A DNA stretch of 64,000 nucleotides. Source: Mucilaginibacter aquaedulcis (GTDB taxonomy: Bacteria > Bacteroidota > Bacteroidia > Sphingobacteriales > Sphingobacteriaceae). The notes under the pieces are model-generated. The model ran no database searches. It saw only the letters and a list, made by a program, of their open reading frames with translations, and was not told the origin of the DNA. Position 1 is the first letter of the stretch, and each line of letters starts with the position of its first letter. The stretch is from assembly GCF_030409325.1 (NCBI RefSeq), contig NZ_JAUFPR010000003.1:1-64000 (forward strand), written 5' to 3'. The position numbers were made by a program, and so were the translations under genes. This document shows positions 8,602 through 18,005 of this stretch, one piece after another.

Positions 8602-9156
8602 TTAAAAACCAAAATCAGGAGCATCTTTTAAGAACGGCAGTTCGGCATCTTTTTCAGAAACAAGTAACTCATCGTTAGGCAGTTTCCAATCAATTGCCAG
8701 ATCAGGATCGGCATAATGCAAACCACCTTCTGATTGTTTGTTGTAGTAATTATCGCATTTATATTGGAATACCGCAGTATCACTCAACACAACAAAACCA
8801 TGGGCAAAACCACGGGGAATAAAAAACTGGGTATTGTTTTCGTCCGAAAGTTCAACTCCGTAATATTGTCCGTAAGTTGCTGATCCTGTACGCAGGTCAA
8901 CAGCAACATCCAATACTTTGCCTTGTGTAACCCTTACCAATTTAGCCTGGGCATTTTCGCCTTTTTGCAGGTGAAGGCCACGAAATACGCCTTTGGTAGA
9001 AAATGATTGGTTGTCCTGTACAAAATCAACCGTGTAACCTACCGCCTGGTTAAACGAAGCTGCGTTAAAAGATTCAAAGAAGTACCCTCTTTCATCGTTA
9101 AAAACGCGCGGATTTAAAATTATACAACCCTCAAGAGGGGTCTTGGATATATTCAT
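8602..9156 (-). CDS. rfbC: dTDP-4-dehydrorhamnose 3,5-epimerase
   Basis: Epimerises dTDP-4-keto-6-deoxyglucose at C3 and C5. The 184-residue length is normal for this cupin fold. The catalytic histidine is in RGLHLQ (His62), DVAVDLRTGS and the FIPRGFAHGF strand are conserved, and a tyrosine follows in FQYKCDNYY. It is placed between rfbB and rfbD. The 43-base gap to rfbB contains one arm of a perfect palindrome that straddles the rfbB stop. Confidence 0.96.
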   Translation of the reverse strand: MNISKTPLEGCIILNPRVFNDERGYFFESFNAASFNQAVGYTVDFVQDNQSFSTKGVFRGLHLQKGENAQAKLVRVTQGKVLDVAVDLRTGSATYGQYYGVELSDENNTQFFIPRGFAHGFVVLSDTAVFQYKCDNYYNKQSEGGLHYADPDLAIDWKLPNDELLVSEKDAELPFLKDAPDFGF

Positions 9157-9184
9157 TTTTTGATAGGTATTTGTAAAATTAAAC

Positions 9185-9214
9185 TATGATAACCGTTAAT
9201 TAACGGTTATCATA
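9185..9214. repeat. Perfect 30-bp palindrome at the rfbB stop codon
   Basis: TATGATAACCGTTAA (9185-9199) is followed immediately by its reverse complement (9200-9214) with no spacer. On the minus strand it covers the last four codons of rfbB (Y-D-N-R), its stop codon and 15 bases of the rfbB-rfbC gap. It lacks a T run, so it is not a simple terminator. It could act as an mRNA hairpin affecting decay or relative expression, or as a protein site; function unknown. Confidence 0.8.
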
Positions 9215-10255
9215 CTGGTGCTCATAATAGCTTGCGTAAGCACCACTGGTGATATTATCAAGCCATTCTTTATTATCCAGGAACCAATCAATGGTTGCAG
9301 ATAAACCTTCTTCAAAAGTTACAGAAGGGCTCCAGCCTAATTCTTTATTCAGTTTGCTTGCATCAATGGCGTAACGCAAATCATGACCCGGACGATCTTT
9401 TACATAGGTAATCAGTTTTTCACTGGTACCTGCTTCGCGGTTAAGCTTTTCGTCCATTTGCTTGCACAGCAAGTGTACAAGGTTAATGTTTTGCCACTCG
9501 TTAAAGCCGCCAATGTTATAGGTATCGCCAATTTTACCTTCGTGGAAGATAAGGTCGATTGCGCGGGCATGGTCAATTACATATAACCAATCGCGGGTGT
9601 ATTTACCATCACCATAAACCGGAAGCGGTTTGTTATTGATGATATTGTTGATCATTAACGGGATCAGTTTTTCAGGAAAATGATTTGGGCCGTAGTTGTT
9701 TGAGCAATTTGAAATTTTTACCGGTAAACCATAAGTATCATAATAAGCCCTTACAAAATGATCTGAAGATGCTTTGCTTGCGCTGTACGGAGAATGCGGA
9801 TCATATTTGGTTTCTTCGGTAAATAAACCGGTTTCACCTAAAGCGCCATACACCTCATCGGTAGATACGTGGTAAAAAATGTGACCGCTGAAATCGTCTT
9901 TCCACTTGGTTTTGGCTGCTTGTAATAAATTTACAGTTCCAATTACGTTGGTGTAAACAAAATCTAAAGGGCTAAGGATTGAACGGTCAACGTGTGATTC
10001 TGCCGCCAGGTGAATAACATCGGTTACGTTATAAACATCAAACAACTGGGTTAGCTGGTCAACATTCAGAATATCAGCTTTTTCAAACTTGTAGTTAGGA
10101 GCATCCTCAATATCTTTAAGGTTTTCTAAATTACCAGCATAAGTTAAAGCATCGAGATTTACAATGAGGTATTCAGGATATTGATTAACAAACCGACGAA
10201 CTACGTGTGAGCCAATAAAGCCCGCACCACCAGTAATTAAGATGACTTTTTTCAT
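9200..10255 (-). CDS. rfbB: dTDP-glucose 4,6-dehydratase
   Basis: Second step of dTDP-rhamnose synthesis, an NAD-dependent dehydration of dTDP-glucose. The 351-residue protein has GGAGFIG (9-15), the STDEVYG active-site segment (131-137, with Thr-Asp-Glu) and Y157-x3-K161 in YSASK. It is the first gene of the rfbBCDA operon. The 160-base region upstream contains an 8-bp inverted repeat (AAGCAATA ... TATTGCTT, about 10287-10315), but I find no clear promoter in it. Confidence 0.97.
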   Translation of the reverse strand: MKKVILITGGAGFIGSHVVRRFVNQYPEYLIVNLDALTYAGNLENLKDIEDAPNYKFEKADILNVDQLTQLFDVYNVTDVIHLAAESHVDRSILSPLDFVYTNVIGTVNLLQAAKTKWKDDFSGHIFYHVSTDEVYGALGETGLFTEETKYDPHSPYSASKASSDHFVRAYYDTYGLPVKISNCSNNYGPNHFPEKLIPLMINNIINNKPLPVYGDGKYTRDWLYVIDHARAIDLIFHEGKIGDTYNIGGFNEWQNINLVHLLCKQMDEKLNREAGTSEKLITYVKDRPGHDLRYAIDASKLNKELGWSPSVTFEEGLSATIDWFLDNKEWLDNITSGAYASYYEHQYDNR

Positions 10256-10414
10256 AAGTATTTTATTTTTCTTTAAAATAGGTTAAGCAATACCTTATAT
10301 TTCTTCTATTGCTTGAGCTATTCCTTTTTTTGATTATACGATATTAACTTTAAAAATCCAAATATTCTTAGTTATTAGGCTATTGAAGTTTTAAATAATT
10401 ATTTTCCTATTTAA

Positions 10415-11533
10415 TTAAACAGATGTAAGAACCGGATTCGCTGTTATCTCGAGCATATGATTATAATATTGATCAATAATTAAATCCCAGCGATATAATT
10501 TCTCTATTTTCTCTATATTGTTGTTTAGCTTAACCTGACTCTCGGCGCTTTCTTTACGGCCCGATTGCAATATTTTTGAAACATCATCCTTATCTGTAAA
10601 ATAATAAGCATCTGTTCCCAGAATGTATTCATTAAAAGGATTATTATTAGCGCAAATTAAGCTTTTAGAAGCCATAGCCTCAAGTAACGATGGGTTGGTG
10701 CCGCCCACGGTATGCCCATGAAAATAAATATTGGAGTAATAACGCAAATTATTTAATTTTTCAATATCATATATCCCCCCAATAAATTTGATGTTTGGAT
10801 ATGATGCAAACTTCGTTTTTAAATACTCTCCGTAAGTTGTTTCATGTTTACCCACTACTAAAAAGTCGTTATCCATTCCCGATTGAGCAACACCATCTAA
10901 AATAACTTCAATGCTATTTTCAGGCTCTAAACGGGCAACAAGTATATTATAATTCCATGGACTTAAATTAAACTCCTTGAGTACCGTAGGATCGTTATCT
11001 TCAAATACGTGGGCTCCATAAGGTATAAAAACCGAATCCTTATTGTATTTCTCCAACAAATACTCTTTGATACCAATCGAATCAGCAATCAGGTGATGAC
11101 TATATTTTACCCCGAGTTTTTCTGCGTAAAGTAAAAATCTTTTAACTCCTTTTGAATATTTTGTCCGCTTCCATTCCAGACCATCCATATTGGTTGTAAT
11201 TACCGATCTTTTTGAAGGTAGTAAACTTCCCCAAACAGAACTACTGGTATATCCCAATTGCAAAATAATATCGCAATTTCTTTTTCTAACATCTCTAATA
11301 CAATTCAGGTCATATATAAACTGACCCGCAGTACCCCATTTGTATTCCGGGTCGTAGCAATGGATAATTTTAACACCATTCCATGTATCTTCCTTATACG
11401 GATGATTATGGGAATTATATACAATCACTTCCACTCCTTTCTTAACCAAGCCGAGAGCAAGATATTCTGCACATTGTTCAAACCCTCCGTAGTGGTTGGG
11501 AATACCTCTTGTACCTATAATGGCAATTTTCAT
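10415..11533 (-). CDS. DUF1972-type glycosyltransferase, probable rhamnosyltransferase
   Basis: A 372-residue GT-B enzyme. The N-terminal half has the DUF1972 pattern (IGTRGIPNHYGGFEQ at 6-20, then TNMDGLEWKR), and the C-terminal half has the group-1 donor-binding pattern (VARLEPEN, and GTNPSLLEAMAS with the E-x7-E-type acidic region). Characterised relatives such as pneumococcal WchF/Cps2T transfer L-rhamnose from dTDP-rhamnose, and the neighbouring rfbBCDA genes fit that donor. The acceptor is unknown. It acts at the cytoplasmic face during repeat-unit assembly. It is one of only two recognisable glycosyltransferases in the locus. Confidence 0.85.
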   Translation of the reverse strand: MKIAIIGTRGIPNHYGGFEQCAEYLALGLVKKGVEVIVYNSHNHPYKEDTWNGVKIIHCYDPEYKWGTAGQFIYDLNCIRDVRKRNCDIILQLGYTSSSVWGSLLPSKRSVITTNMDGLEWKRTKYSKGVKRFLLYAEKLGVKYSHHLIADSIGIKEYLLEKYNKDSVFIPYGAHVFEDNDPTVLKEFNLSPWNYNILVARLEPENSIEVILDGVAQSGMDNDFLVVGKHETTYGEYLKTKFASYPNIKFIGGIYDIEKLNNLRYYSNIYFHGHTVGGTNPSLLEAMASKSLICANNNPFNEYILGTDAYYFTDKDDVSKILQSGRKESAESQVKLNNNIEKIEKLYRWDLIIDQYYNHMLEITANPVLTSV

Positions 11534-11653
11534 AATAGATGTATATTTATGTAGTTATCAATTAAATGCCGGCAACTATGACAGCGAAAACAAGTACCAT
11601 TAATTAAACTGCAAACGTTGCTAAACAAATGCTATTTCAGCATTAAAAAATAG

Positions 11654-13306
11654 CTATATCTTGACTACCTGATTGTTTTGCAGTAAAATGTCTTTTAATT
11701 TACTATAACTGAGATCTTGTAAAGCTATGTTCTGATCTATTGACATAGATGCAGCAATAGCAGCAGATTGACCAAGAACCATATATTGCGGTTCCATTCT
11801 AATTGAACATTGAGCAACCCTTGATGCAGATAAACAAACTGGAACAAGTAAGTTTTGACACTCCGATCTCTTTGGAATGATAGCACGGTAACTTATCCCG
11901 TAAGGGCGCGGTAACGGCTCAAATAATTCGCCTTCAACGTAAACTGTTCGGTTTGAACCTATAAAATACTGTACAGCGTGCGAATCAATGTTATAAGAAG
12001 CCATCCCAACCGGATCTACAACTTCAGTTCTCCCAAACAATACGTCTTCAGTAATAACGTAGTCGCTAACCATTCTGCGCCCTTCCCTAACATATAATTC
12101 AGTAGGCCAGTTCCCATTATTCACAAACTCGTCCTTAGCTAAACCATATTTACTGTACTTATTCCTGATAGTTGCCGAAATACGCGGATCGTTCTGAAGA
12201 GTCCAAAGAAGCCCTTGTTCATAAACCCTGTGCTGTGCTAAAATATTTGCTCTTTCCGTATAGTCACCATCAGCGTAGCCTTTATTACCCCCAACATAAT
12301 CAATAGATAAGTGATAAGTATTGTTAATATCAAACTTATTGTGGGGCAGCGGAGCGATACTTAAAAGCTCAGTCGCGTTTTTATTTTTATCAAGGATACG
12401 AAAAAGCATTTGATACTGCAACGAATCATAGCCCTCTGGCTTGGTTATGCTCACCATATTATCTTTTTGATTGCTAACGCAAAGCCTGAAACAATATGAT
12501 TGTACCAAATCATCACCCTGCCCCGTAGGGTTATACTTATCATTAACATGGGGAAACAAACCGCTTGATGGATCGCCTTTAATAACATAAGGGTCAATAG
12601 ACAAAGCCATAACGCCTCCCCATCCGGCAAATTTTTCATTGTATTTCGATTTATCCTCACGGCCTACGGTATAAGAAACGCCACTTTTAGCCATGAGATC
12701 GCCTTCATAACTTGCATCAATGAATTCTTTAGCATAAAATACTTTTCCGCTCTCCATTTTGATGCTTTTTATCACTTTTCCTTCTTTTGAAACACCTCCG
12801 TTTAACAACAATCTCTCTTTATAAAAACATTTTATATTATTTGTTGATATATAGTTTTTAAAAGTTTCCAAAGCCACTTTCGGCTCCAATGCAAAACCTT
12901 TCTCTTGATAGTGACTTTGAATGCCTTTGTAAAAGTCAAGGGACATTCCTCCTAATGCCCTTATATCCCCAATATCTGTATAACTCAATCCAGAAGCTGT
13001 GATGCCCCCTACATTGTCAGAATTACTGATTAGTATTACCGACTTACCCATCTTTTTTGCCTGCACCGCTGCAATTACGCCGCTTGATGTTGCTCCATAA
13101 ACAACAATATCCGAAAAATTAGATAGCGATGAATTCGGTTGTTCACCACCTGTTGTGTCCTGATGTATTGTTTCACCACCAGTTATTTTCTGTTTGCTAC
13201 AACCGGTCAAAGCAATAACAATCATGCAGAAAAGAAGCAATATTGCGTCTTTGCTCGCTTTCGTTTTTAGCCGTAAAATATTACGGCTAATTATAAACTT
13301 GAACAT
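11654..13306 (-). CDS. FAD-dependent oxidoreductase, predicted lipoprotein
   Basis: A 550-residue protein with a long basic N-terminus, a hydrophobic segment and a lipobox-like end (IALTGC), predicting export and lipidation. The mature part begins with a dinucleotide-binding fold (IVVYGATSSGVIAAVQAKKMGKSV) and continues GGITASGLSYTD, matching the FAD-dependent oxidoreductase family of PF12831 type. VPVCLSASRVAQCSIRMEPQYMVLGQSAA near the C-terminus is also typical. The substrate is unknown; oxidation of a sugar residue of the exported polymer is a guess from context. A 9-bp hairpin (TAGCCGTAA/TTACGGCTA, 13268-13289) lies inside the first codons. A decayed fragment of a similar gene lies at 6542-6735. 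Confidence 0.75.
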   Translation of the reverse strand: MFKFIISRNILRLKTKASKDAILLLFCMIVIALTGCSKQKITGGETIHQDTTGGEQPNSSLSNFSDIVVYGATSSGVIAAVQAKKMGKSVILISNSDNVGGITASGLSYTDIGDIRALGGMSLDFYKGIQSHYQEKGFALEPKVALETFKNYISTNNIKCFYKERLLLNGGVSKEGKVIKSIKMESGKVFYAKEFIDASYEGDLMAKSGVSYTVGREDKSKYNEKFAGWGGVMALSIDPYVIKGDPSSGLFPHVNDKYNPTGQGDDLVQSYCFRLCVSNQKDNMVSITKPEGYDSLQYQMLFRILDKNKNATELLSIAPLPHNKFDINNTYHLSIDYVGGNKGYADGDYTERANILAQHRVYEQGLLWTLQNDPRISATIRNKYSKYGLAKDEFVNNGNWPTELYVREGRRMVSDYVITEDVLFGRTEVVDPVGMASYNIDSHAVQYFIGSNRTVYVEGELFEPLPRPYGISYRAIIPKRSECQNLLVPVCLSASRVAQCSIRMEPQYMVLGQSAAIAASMSIDQNIALQDLSYSKLKDILLQNNQVVKI

Positions 13307-13344
13307 TTTAAAGGTTTAGGTATTAAAAAATATAATATATTGTA

Positions 13345-14463
13345 TTAGTTCTGGAACGCTAACAGTGTTTTCTTGCCAATCTCAACCCAATTAAATTTTC
13401 CAAAAATTAATTCATTGGCATTTTTTACAGTACTCCCTAAGTATTCATTATTATCAATTATCCAGATAATTCGTTCTGCCAAGCTATCAACGTTCTGGCT
13501 TTCAAACAGAAATCCGTTTTCACTGTCAGATATTATATCGGCAAAAGCAGGCAGATCCGAGCAAAGCAAAGGCACACCATAACTCATTGTCAGCAAAACA
13601 ACACCGCTTTGATATATCTCCTTGTAGGGCAAAACGCATAAGTGAGCCGCCGAGTAATAATTTTCGATCTCATCATCAGGTATGAAACTAAAATTTGTTG
13701 ATACAACATCTTCTATCTTTAATTCTGAAATCAGATTAGTATACTCCTCCAAATCGCTTTTCCATGCTTTACCGGCAATTGTCAGGTTAACTGCATATCC
13801 CCGGCTTTTAACTATGGATACCGCCCTGATCAGCAAATCTAAAGCCTTAACCTTTTTTATTTGCCCAAAAAATAACAGATTAAAAACTCCACCTGAATAA
13901 CCACTATAATCAATCTTATTTATAAAGGGCAAATAATTACCATGCGGAATTATAGACACCGGTGATGAAATATGCCCTTTCTCTTCCAAACTCTTGTTTG
14001 ACGATTCGTTATGAACAATTACATGATCAATAAGCGAATAACTTACACGTTCAATTATATTGTTAGAGTTTCTATGAAACGAATTTACATCATGTACGGT
14101 TACAACTATTTTGAATTTAGAACGCTTAGCTAACGTTAATATCAACAGGTCTATCAATCTAAAAGAGAAAAAATGAAGGTGAATGATCTTATTCCCTTTT
14201 TTCTTTATTTGTTTAAATGCCCGGAGGTGTCCTTTAACATATTCAAAAACTTTACCTATAGTTCCCCTCTTCCAAAGATTAAAAAATGTGAAAATAGTTT
14301 CTACATTTTCAAAATCGCGGATATTGGTCACATCCGAGGTATAATAATCTACTTTAACATTATTTTTACCTAAACCATAAGCCAATCCGTAGCAATAGTA
14401 GTCCATGCCGCCATGTCCTCCTACTGGTTCAATTATGCTTATTGTGGCAATCTTGCTGTCCAT
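13345..14463 (-). CDS. Glycosyltransferase family 4
   Basis: A 372-residue GT-B glycosyltransferase. The N-terminal acceptor domain shows GGHGGMDYYCYGLAYGL and a central HDVNSFHRN. The C-terminal donor domain shows FFGQIKKVKALDLLIRA and LPYKEIYQSGVVLLTMSYGVPLL. I chose the ATG at 14463 (protein begins MDSKIATISI) rather than the in-frame ATG at 14487, because the shorter form starts at the fold and does not overlap the preceding gene. Its sugar specificity cannot be read from sequence. It belongs to the same leftward operon as the pyruvyl transferase, flippase and polymerase. Confidence 0.85.
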   Translation of the reverse strand: MDSKIATISIIEPVGGHGGMDYYCYGLAYGLGKNNVKVDYYTSDVTNIRDFENVETIFTFFNLWKRGTIGKVFEYVKGHLRAFKQIKKKGNKIIHLHFFSFRLIDLLILTLAKRSKFKIVVTVHDVNSFHRNSNNIIERVSYSLIDHVIVHNESSNKSLEEKGHISSPVSIIPHGNYLPFINKIDYSGYSGGVFNLLFFGQIKKVKALDLLIRAVSIVKSRGYAVNLTIAGKAWKSDLEEYTNLISELKIEDVVSTNFSFIPDDEIENYYSAAHLCVLPYKEIYQSGVVLLTMSYGVPLLCSDLPAFADIISDSENGFLFESQNVDSLAERIIWIIDNNEYLGSTVKNANELIFGKFNWVEIGKKTLLAFQN

Positions 14464-14473
14464 ATATACCTGT

Positions 14474-15517
14474 TTAAAAAAGCTCATTAATCACATTCTT
14501 TATCATTGCACCGTTTTCCCGTTGAAATTGGTTAACCGGCTCAGTAAATAAAGGTTTATAAGCCGGAATATCGTGCCTCAATATCAAACGTCCCTTCTCT
14601 CCTGTTTCTTCCACAAACTTGTTTATCTTATCAGAATAGTCGTATACGGCATAAGGTACCGCCAATGTTTGGGCAACAACCGCCGGATGTAACCTCGCAG
14701 TCACTATAAAATCGGCTTCATGCAAGCATTTCATCGATTTTTGAATGAGGTTTCCATACACAGTTTCTACTTCAAGCCCTTTAGAAGCAAAAATCAAGTT
14801 AGCCTGCTCGGCATCCGCTATATCAACTTCATAGTCGCAAACCAGATTCACCACCTTTGACACATTTAGCTTCCGCGCTGCTTCAATCACAAGATCAACC
14901 AGAGATGAATTCACGAAATTATTATCAAGGCCTTGATAATCTGACAGGTTACGGCAGGAGTACACCACGTATCCGCCTTTCTTTTTCCCTTCATAAGCCC
15001 CTTCGTTTGCATAAGCCAAATCCGGGATGTAATGTATATTACGTTTTAGCCCTAATGTTAGCTTCTTTGCTATCGATACTGATTTATTATCTCTCAGGTA
15101 AACGCCTTTTGATAACAAAACAGCCAGCCTAACGCACAACTTAGTAGTACTTTTTTTCACTGAATCTATACCGACGCCGAGATAATAAATTTTAACTCCT
15201 TTAAGAAAGCCCAGAAGCATAAATTTGATACCACCAGTGCCGCCCTGATCCATGAAACAAGTTCCGCCGCCCCATAAAAGCGCCATTGAGCCATCCAAAG
15301 CTTTCTTTACGGCTTTCATATCCAGGTCTTTTTTTACACTAACAATATTCAAACGTGTTTCAGGATAATCAGTAATAGATTCGCGAAGCAAAACGTGATC
15401 ACCATAGGTGAGTATGTTTATTTCATCATATTTCTGTTTAAAAAGATTTATTAACGTATCCAGCATTAACAAATCGCCGAAATTACCTCCATAATATCCA
15501 ATTATTGAAATTTTCAT
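14474..15517 (-). CDS. Polysaccharide pyruvyl transferase family protein
   Basis: A 347-residue protein of the polysaccharide pyruvyl transferase family (PF04230). The N-terminus shows IGYYGGNFGDLLMLDTL, the middle GGGTCFMDQGG and YLGVGIDS, and the C-terminal half TARLHPAVVAQTLAVPYAVYDYSDKINKF, the characteristic block with an R-x-H motif. Such enzymes add ketal-linked pyruvate from PEP to sugars, giving negative charge. Its start overlaps the end of the flippase gene by four bases (ATGA), a sign of translational coupling. Confidence 0.88.
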   Translation of the reverse strand: MKISIIGYYGGNFGDLLMLDTLINLFKQKYDEINILTYGDHVLLRESITDYPETRLNIVSVKKDLDMKAVKKALDGSMALLWGGGTCFMDQGGTGGIKFMLLGFLKGVKIYYLGVGIDSVKKSTTKLCVRLAVLLSKGVYLRDNKSVSIAKKLTLGLKRNIHYIPDLAYANEGAYEGKKKGGYVVYSCRNLSDYQGLDNNFVNSSLVDLVIEAARKLNVSKVVNLVCDYEVDIADAEQANLIFASKGLEVETVYGNLIQKSMKCLHEADFIVTARLHPAVVAQTLAVPYAVYDYSDKINKFVEETGEKGRLILRHDIPAYKPLFTEPVNQFQRENGAMIKNVINELF

Positions 15518-16755
15518 ATACTTACCGTTGTTTTTAAAGATAGCTTCCTGATGTGCCCCATAAAGATGAAGTAGTAAAAAACAGATGTCATTATTTCGCT
15601 GAACAAAAAGCTATAAGCAAGGGAAACTATCCCGTTTTTTGGTATAACAACAATGAATAGGACTTGCAAAGCGATAGCAGTAAACGAAGCAAATACCTTT
15701 TGCCTTATGCTATGTGCCGACAAAAGCGAAGCTCCCAGAGCTGTTGAAAAGAACCGGAACGGTAAACTGAATGATAAAATATTAAGAATATCTGACGACT
15801 TCATAAAGGCTTTTGGATAAATTATGCCTATCAGATATTTCGTACAGATCACAACTGCAATTGCAAAAACAATGCCTGACAAAAAAGCCACAAAACTATG
15901 TTTAATTAATAAAGTCTTAGACGAAGGATCGTTGCTAAGCTTGTGATATTTTGGTAAAAAATAGGTACCGAAAATCATATTCGGGAGTATATAACATGCG
16001 GTTAACAAAGTTGTGGCAGACGAATACAAACCAGCCCCTATTGTTCCAAAATAAAAAATAGCTACAATGGTAGATAATTGTATCTGAGCAACGTTAATAC
16101 TTCCGTTTAAGGAGTAATAACAAGATTGCTTAAAAAATTTAAGCACTTCTGAAAAGTCCTGTTTAACTCTTATATAGCCAAAAGATAATACCTTGTTGAT
16201 AGACGCGAACAAAAACACAAAGGAGATGGCATGTGACAAAACCAACAGTAACAAAATAGTTTTTAAATCAGCCGGATAAAAGAAACTAACCAAAACAAGT
16301 ATTAATCGCAGGGAAGGTAATAACACCTGAGTTAAAGACACTTTCAAAAAATCATTTCTTGATTGCGCCAATGCAACACCGAGATACTGAAGCGAAAGCG
16401 GGAAGTAGTAACTCGCCAACGCCAACGATTCTATAAGATTGAGGTTATATTTTGCAAACAGAAATTGGCTTACTATGAAAGATAAAAGAACTGTAATACC
16501 CAAGCACTTCAGTGCAATACTCCAATACTTAGTTTCTTTGTCAATATGAACGCAAGCCTCTCTTAAAAATAACCCCGATATCCCAACACTCGCAAACGGC
16601 CCCAAAATCGTTAAAATAGATGTTGCGGCCGAATAAATACCAAATTGGTCTATTGAAAGTTTGTGACTTAAAAAAACCTGTAGCAAAAAAGTGGCGCCCG
16701 CTGCCCCAAAACCGGATACTATAACATTTATAACCTTTTTATATTTCATTATCAT
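15514..16755 (-). CDS. Wzx-type oligosaccharide flippase
   Basis: A 413-residue membrane protein with about a dozen hydrophobic segments, beginning INVIVSGFGAAGATFLLQVFLS and containing FGIYSAATSIL early on, the usual start of MOP-family polysaccharide flippases. It would move lipid-linked repeat units across the inner membrane. It sits between the polymerase and the pyruvyl transferase, the expected place in a Wzx/Wzy locus. Sequence is poorly conserved in this family, so the call rests on topology, the N-terminal pattern and context. Confidence 0.85.
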   Translation of the reverse strand: MIMKYKKVINVIVSGFGAAGATFLLQVFLSHKLSIDQFGIYSAATSILTILGPFASVGISGLFLREACVHIDKETKYWSIALKCLGITVLLSFIVSQFLFAKYNLNLIESLALASYYFPLSLQYLGVALAQSRNDFLKVSLTQVLLPSLRLILVLVSFFYPADLKTILLLLVLSHAISFVFLFASINKVLSFGYIRVKQDFSEVLKFFKQSCYYSLNGSINVAQIQLSTIVAIFYFGTIGAGLYSSATTLLTACYILPNMIFGTYFLPKYHKLSNDPSSKTLLIKHSFVAFLSGIVFAIAVVICTKYLIGIIYPKAFMKSSDILNILSFSLPFRFFSTALGASLLSAHSIRQKVFASFTAIALQVLFIVVIPKNGIVSLAYSFLFSEIMTSVFYYFIFMGHIRKLSLKTTVSI

Positions 16756-16770
16756 ACTTTATACAAAAAA

Positions 16771-18003
16771 CTATCCGATACTGGGTTCAAGTAATGTATT
16801 TATAAACCGGTGCAATACAAGAAAAATACCCAACCACATCAAACTCACAGATTGAGCAGATATTCCGGAGGTTATAACCTTTGAGGCGATTTCAAGCGAT
16901 AACATATATAAAAACACGTTATTAAGATTCTTCGTTTTCAGGATATATTGGTTGTAAATACTCCTTATGATGAATCCAAAAAGCACACAACCAACAACAA
17001 TTCCAACGTAGCCAAAATTGATATACATATCCCCCATAATAGTAGGAGGAATACCAAACCCTTCAAACTCCAGGTGGGTAATATTTTTTAACCATGATTG
17101 ATAATCAACTTGCTTACCTGGCAAAATGGTTAATATATCCATAAAGAATGTAGAGCCGTATTCAAAATTATCCGACTTTATAAAGGCAGTAAAAACTTTT
17201 TCCAGGTTAGATATATAAAGCACAAACCTGAAAAGAAATGTTGTAGAAAGGTCAGTTGTAGTTAAGCTGTCCGGGTTTCTAAACATCTCAAACAAATTGA
17301 CAAACAGCAGCCCTATGGAAGAAAAAACGGCCATAGTCTTGTTTGAAATGGATGAATACAGATAGTGGCGGGATATAAAAACGTACAAAGCAAGCCAAAG
17401 TAAGTACCTGCGTGATCCTGTACCAGTCATTGCCAAACCAATCGCTAAAAAAAAAATCAACAGCGTTTTCTTTTCTTTCCTGAAAAAAAATGTGTAAATA
17501 GCCAGCAAAGCTACCCCGTACATTCCAATAGTCATGAGGTATAGAAAGTAACCATTACCACCAACCGACAATGCAGCAACACGGGCAACTTCTTTATTCT
17601 TAGCTAAAAGAGGAACCCCACCTGCCCTGGCAAAAAAGATTAGGGCAGATAAAAGTCCAATAAAAATGAAAATTATACCAGCATTTTTTATTATGCTACT
17701 TGGTTTTGGAATTTCTGCTATTGATGAGGGAGTAATGGGCGAAAATTTTACATTAACACGTCTTGCGGCTAAGTAATAGCCCAGGTTAATACTCAAATAG
17801 CCCAATAAAACTATCTTTATAACATTTTGGTACTCCTCCGAACTAAATAGTTCAATAGAAAAAAAATAGAGAGCTATCGGACCGGCACCAATTAAAACTA
17901 TGAAATAGATATTCAAAAAGACCTCGGGTTGAAAAAAATCGACATTTCTCTTTGAAAAGAGCGTAATTATAAATGCAATTACAGAAAGGATTACAAAGAC
18001 CAT
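16771..18003 (-). CDS. Wzy-type O-antigen/oligosaccharide polymerase
   Basis: A 410-residue very hydrophobic protein with roughly ten to twelve membrane segments and a large loop in the second half (around FLYISNLEKVFTAFIKSDNFEYGSTFF to GIPPTIMGDMYINFGYVGI). The GDMYINFGYVGI segment recurs in oligosaccharide repeat-unit polymerases of this type. Such proteins join repeat units on the periplasmic side of the inner membrane. The gene lies two bases after the end of the secreted protein gene and 15 bases before the flippase start. Confidence 0.85.
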   Translation of the reverse strand: MVFVILSVIAFIITLFSKRNVDFFQPEVFLNIYFIVLIGAGPIALYFFSIELFSSEEYQNVIKIVLLGYLSINLGYYLAARRVNVKFSPITPSSIAEIPKPSSIIKNAGIIFIFIGLLSALIFFARAGGVPLLAKNKEVARVAALSVGGNGYFLYLMTIGMYGVALLAIYTFFFRKEKKTLLIFFLAIGLAMTGTGSRRYLLWLALYVFISRHYLYSSISNKTMAVFSSIGLLFVNLFEMFRNPDSLTTTDLSTTFLFRFVLYISNLEKVFTAFIKSDNFEYGSTFFMDILTILPGKQVDYQSWLKNITHLEFEGFGIPPTIMGDMYINFGYVGIVVGCVLFGFIIRSIYNQYILKTKNLNNVFLYMLSLEIASKVITSGISAQSVSLMWLGIFLVLHRFINTLLEPSIG

Positions 18004-18005
18004 GT

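Noticed and set aside
13268..13289. TAGCCGTAA/TTACGGCTA hairpin as terminator of the GT4 gene
   Set aside because: It lies inside the next coding region and no T run follows; at most a translation-affecting structure.
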